NCBI GenBank assembly: GCA_027487195.1
Contig: JAIYEB010000134.1
Span: forward strand, 1-6,967
From: Hyphomicrobiales bacterium
GTDB lineage: Bacteria; Pseudomonadota; Alphaproteobacteria; Rhizobiales; UBA4765
Direction of reading: 5' to 3'
Length of the DNA: 6,967 nt
Each line of letters starts with the position of its first letter. Position 1 is the stretch's first letter. Both the position numbers and the translations under genes were made by a program. Shown here piece after piece: positions 5,580-6,967 of this stretch. The notes beneath the pieces were generated by a model. That model saw nothing but the letters and a program-made list of their open reading frames with translations, was not told where the DNA came from and made no database searches.

Positions 5580-6967
5580 ATGAAGCTCGCTGACCCAACC
5601 CTGCTGAAGTCACAGTGCCTGATCAATGGCGAATGGCGCGGCGAGCCGGTTGACCCGGTGACAAACCCGGCAACCGGCGCAAGGCTTGGCGCTGTCCCAC
5701 GTTTTGGTGCAGCCGAGACTACAGAAGCCGTGGAAGCCGCAGAAAAGGCGTTCGGCCCCTGGTCAAAGGTTCTGGCCAAGGAGCGCACGCGCATCCTGCG
5801 TCGCTGGGCCGAACTGATCATTCAGAACAAGGAAGACCTGGCGCTGATCCTGACCAGCGAGCAGGGCAAGCCACTGGCCGAAGCGCGCGGCGAAATCGAT
5901 ATCGGCGCAGCTTATATAGAGTACTCGGCAGAGGAGGGGCGCCGCGTCTATGGCGAAACCATCCCGACGCACCGCTCTGACGCCCGCATCCTCGTCATCA
6001 AGCAGCCGATCGGGGTGTGCGCGGCCATCACGCCGTGGAACTTTCCGGCCTCGATGATCACACGCAAGATTGCGCCGGCCCTGGCTGTGGGCTGCACAGT
6101 CGTGATCAAGCCGGCACCTGACACACCTTTGACCGCCCTTGCGCTCGTCGAGCTCGCGATCCGTGCGGGTCTTCCGGCCGGCACAGTCAACATCGTCACC
6201 GGAGACGCGCCGGCGATCGGCAAGGTCATGTGCGAACATCCAAGCGTGCGCTTTGTCGGCTTTACCGGCTCGACCGAGGTTGGAAAGACGCTGATGCGTC
6301 AGGCCGCTTCGGGCGTAAAGAAGATGGGCCTTGAGCTTGGCGGCAACGCGCCTTTCATTGTGTTCGACGATGCGGACATTGATGCAGCCGTTGAAGGCGC
6401 CATGGTCTCGAAGTACCGCAACATGGGCCAGACCTGCGTGTGCGCGAACCGGATCTATGTCCAGGACGCGGTGTTTGACGCGTTCGTCGAGAAGTTTGCG
6501 GTTGCCGTGAAGAAGCTCGTTGTCGGCGATGGCGCGACGCCGGGCGTGACCCAGGGCCCACTCATCAATGAGCGCGCGGTCAAGAAGGTCGAGAGCCACG
6601 TCCAGGACGTCATCGACAAGGGCGGCAAGGTCGTTGTCGGTGGCAAGCGTCATGCGCTTGGCGGCACGTTCTTCGAGCCAACGGTGATGACTGGCCTCAA
6701 CGACACCATGCGCGTCACGCGCGAAGAGACCTTTGGACCGCTTGCCCCGGTTTACCGGTTCAAGACCGAAGACGAGGTGGTCCGCCTTGCCAACGCCTCG
6801 CAGTATGGGCTTGCCGCCTATTTCTTCTCGCGCGACCTTGGCCGGGTCTGGCGCGTCTCCGAGGCGCTGGAGTTCGGCATGGTCGGCGTCAACTCCGGAC
6901 TGATCACGACGGAAGCGGCCCCCTTTGGCGGCGTGAAGGAATCAGGCCTTGGCCGGGAAGGCTCCCA
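5580..6967 (+). CDS. gabD: Succinate-semialdehyde dehydrogenase, 3' end cut by window edge
   Basis: An open frame of 462 codons runs without a stop to the window edge; E. coli GabD has 482 residues, so only about 20 are missing. The ATG at 5580 has GGGAG 7 bases upstream. It is an aldehyde dehydrogenase oxidising succinate semialdehyde to succinate with NAD(P)+, the last step of GABA breakdown. Visible motifs are TPWNFP (151-156, N154 of the oxyanion hole), cofactor-site IKPAPDTP (176-183, K177), FTGSTEVGK, ELGGNAPF with general base E252, and GQTCVCANR with nucleophile C286. Close identity to E. coli GabD includes EETFGPLAP, GLAAYFF and the final GREGS. C288, two residues after the nucleophile, is the partner that forms a redox-switch disulfide in human SSADH. 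E. coli GabD has KPAS where this has KPAP, so NADP preference cannot be assumed. It is divergent from glpDK with no gab transporter or transaminase in view; the paralogous glutarate-semialdehyde role is possible. Confidence 0.95.
   Translation, partial: MKLADPTLLKSQCLINGEWRGEPVDPVTNPATGARLGAVPRFGAAETTEAVEAAEKAFGPWSKVLAKERTRILRRWAELIIQNKEDLALILTSEQGKPLAEARGEIDIGAAYIEYSAEEGRRVYGETIPTHRSDARILVIKQPIGVCAAITPWNFPASMITRKIAPALAVGCTVVIKPAPDTPLTALALVELAIRAGLPAGTVNIVTGDAPAIGKVMCEHPSVRFVGFTGSTEVGKTLMRQAASGVKKMGLELGGNAPFIVFDDADIDAAVEGAMVSKYRNMGQTCVCANRIYVQDAVFDAFVEKFAVAVKKLVVGDGATPGVTQGPLINERAVKKVESHVQDVIDKGGKVVVGGKRHALGGTFFEPTVMTGLNDTMRVTREETFGPLAPVYRFKTEDEVVRLANASQYGLAAYFFSRDLGRVWRVSEALEFGMVGVNSGLITTEAAPFGGVKESGLGREGS

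Noticed and set aside
5763..6653. Long open frame of 296 codons on the minus strand opposite gabD
   Set aside because: It is a mirror of the high-GC gabD codon pattern, has no recognisable family features, and lies wholly within a confidently identified gene.

Overview
The window is about 60% G+C by eye, tightly packed, and carries genes on both strands. Protein style and base composition suggest an alphaproteobacterium, most likely of the Hyphomicrobiales type. That is an impression from the GabD, GlpD and nitrile hydratase sequences, not a phylogenetic result.

Layout from the left edge. Positions 1-874, minus strand, hold three short genes that together look like a metal nitrile hydratase. 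They are transcribed in the order beta N-terminal half (874-473), beta C-terminal half (476-198) and alpha subunit (192 to beyond position 1, truncated by the window edge). In classical nitrile hydratases the two beta halves are one protein; here they are separate genes overlapping by ATGA. The alpha subunit opens with a striking His/Asp-rich tail. Just upstream on the same strand, 4 bases away, lies an amidase-signature hydrolase (2171-879). Together the four genes read as a nitrile -> amide -> carboxylate plus ammonia pathway.

Positions 2172-2343 form a short non-coding block made almost entirely of two consecutive long imperfect palindromes (2174-2250 and 2264-2343). Their arms share the pattern CT(A/C)GTGG...TGA..TGAC, so they look like two copies of one element family. 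The first covers the amidase ribosome-binding site. The second is bounded by CTAG at both ends, and its far CTAG supplies the glpK stop codon.

Positions 2340-5326, minus strand, hold glpD then glpK, overlapping by ATGA. They form a compact glycerol catabolic operon: glycerol is phosphorylated by GlpK and glycerol-3-phosphate is oxidised to dihydroxyacetone phosphate by membrane-associated GlpD. glpD appears to start with TTG. No glycerol facilitator or GlpR-type repressor is in the window.

Positions 5327-5579 are the intergenic region between the divergent glpD and gabD. It carries a plausible glpD promoter and a repeated 13-bp motif. From 5580 to the right edge, on the plus strand, is gabD (succinate-semialdehyde dehydrogenase), complete except for roughly the last 20 residues.

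I found no RNA genes, CRISPR arrays, transposase genes or prophage genes. The most interesting parts are the split-beta nitrile hydratase with its His-rich alpha tail, and the paired palindromes in front of the amidase.
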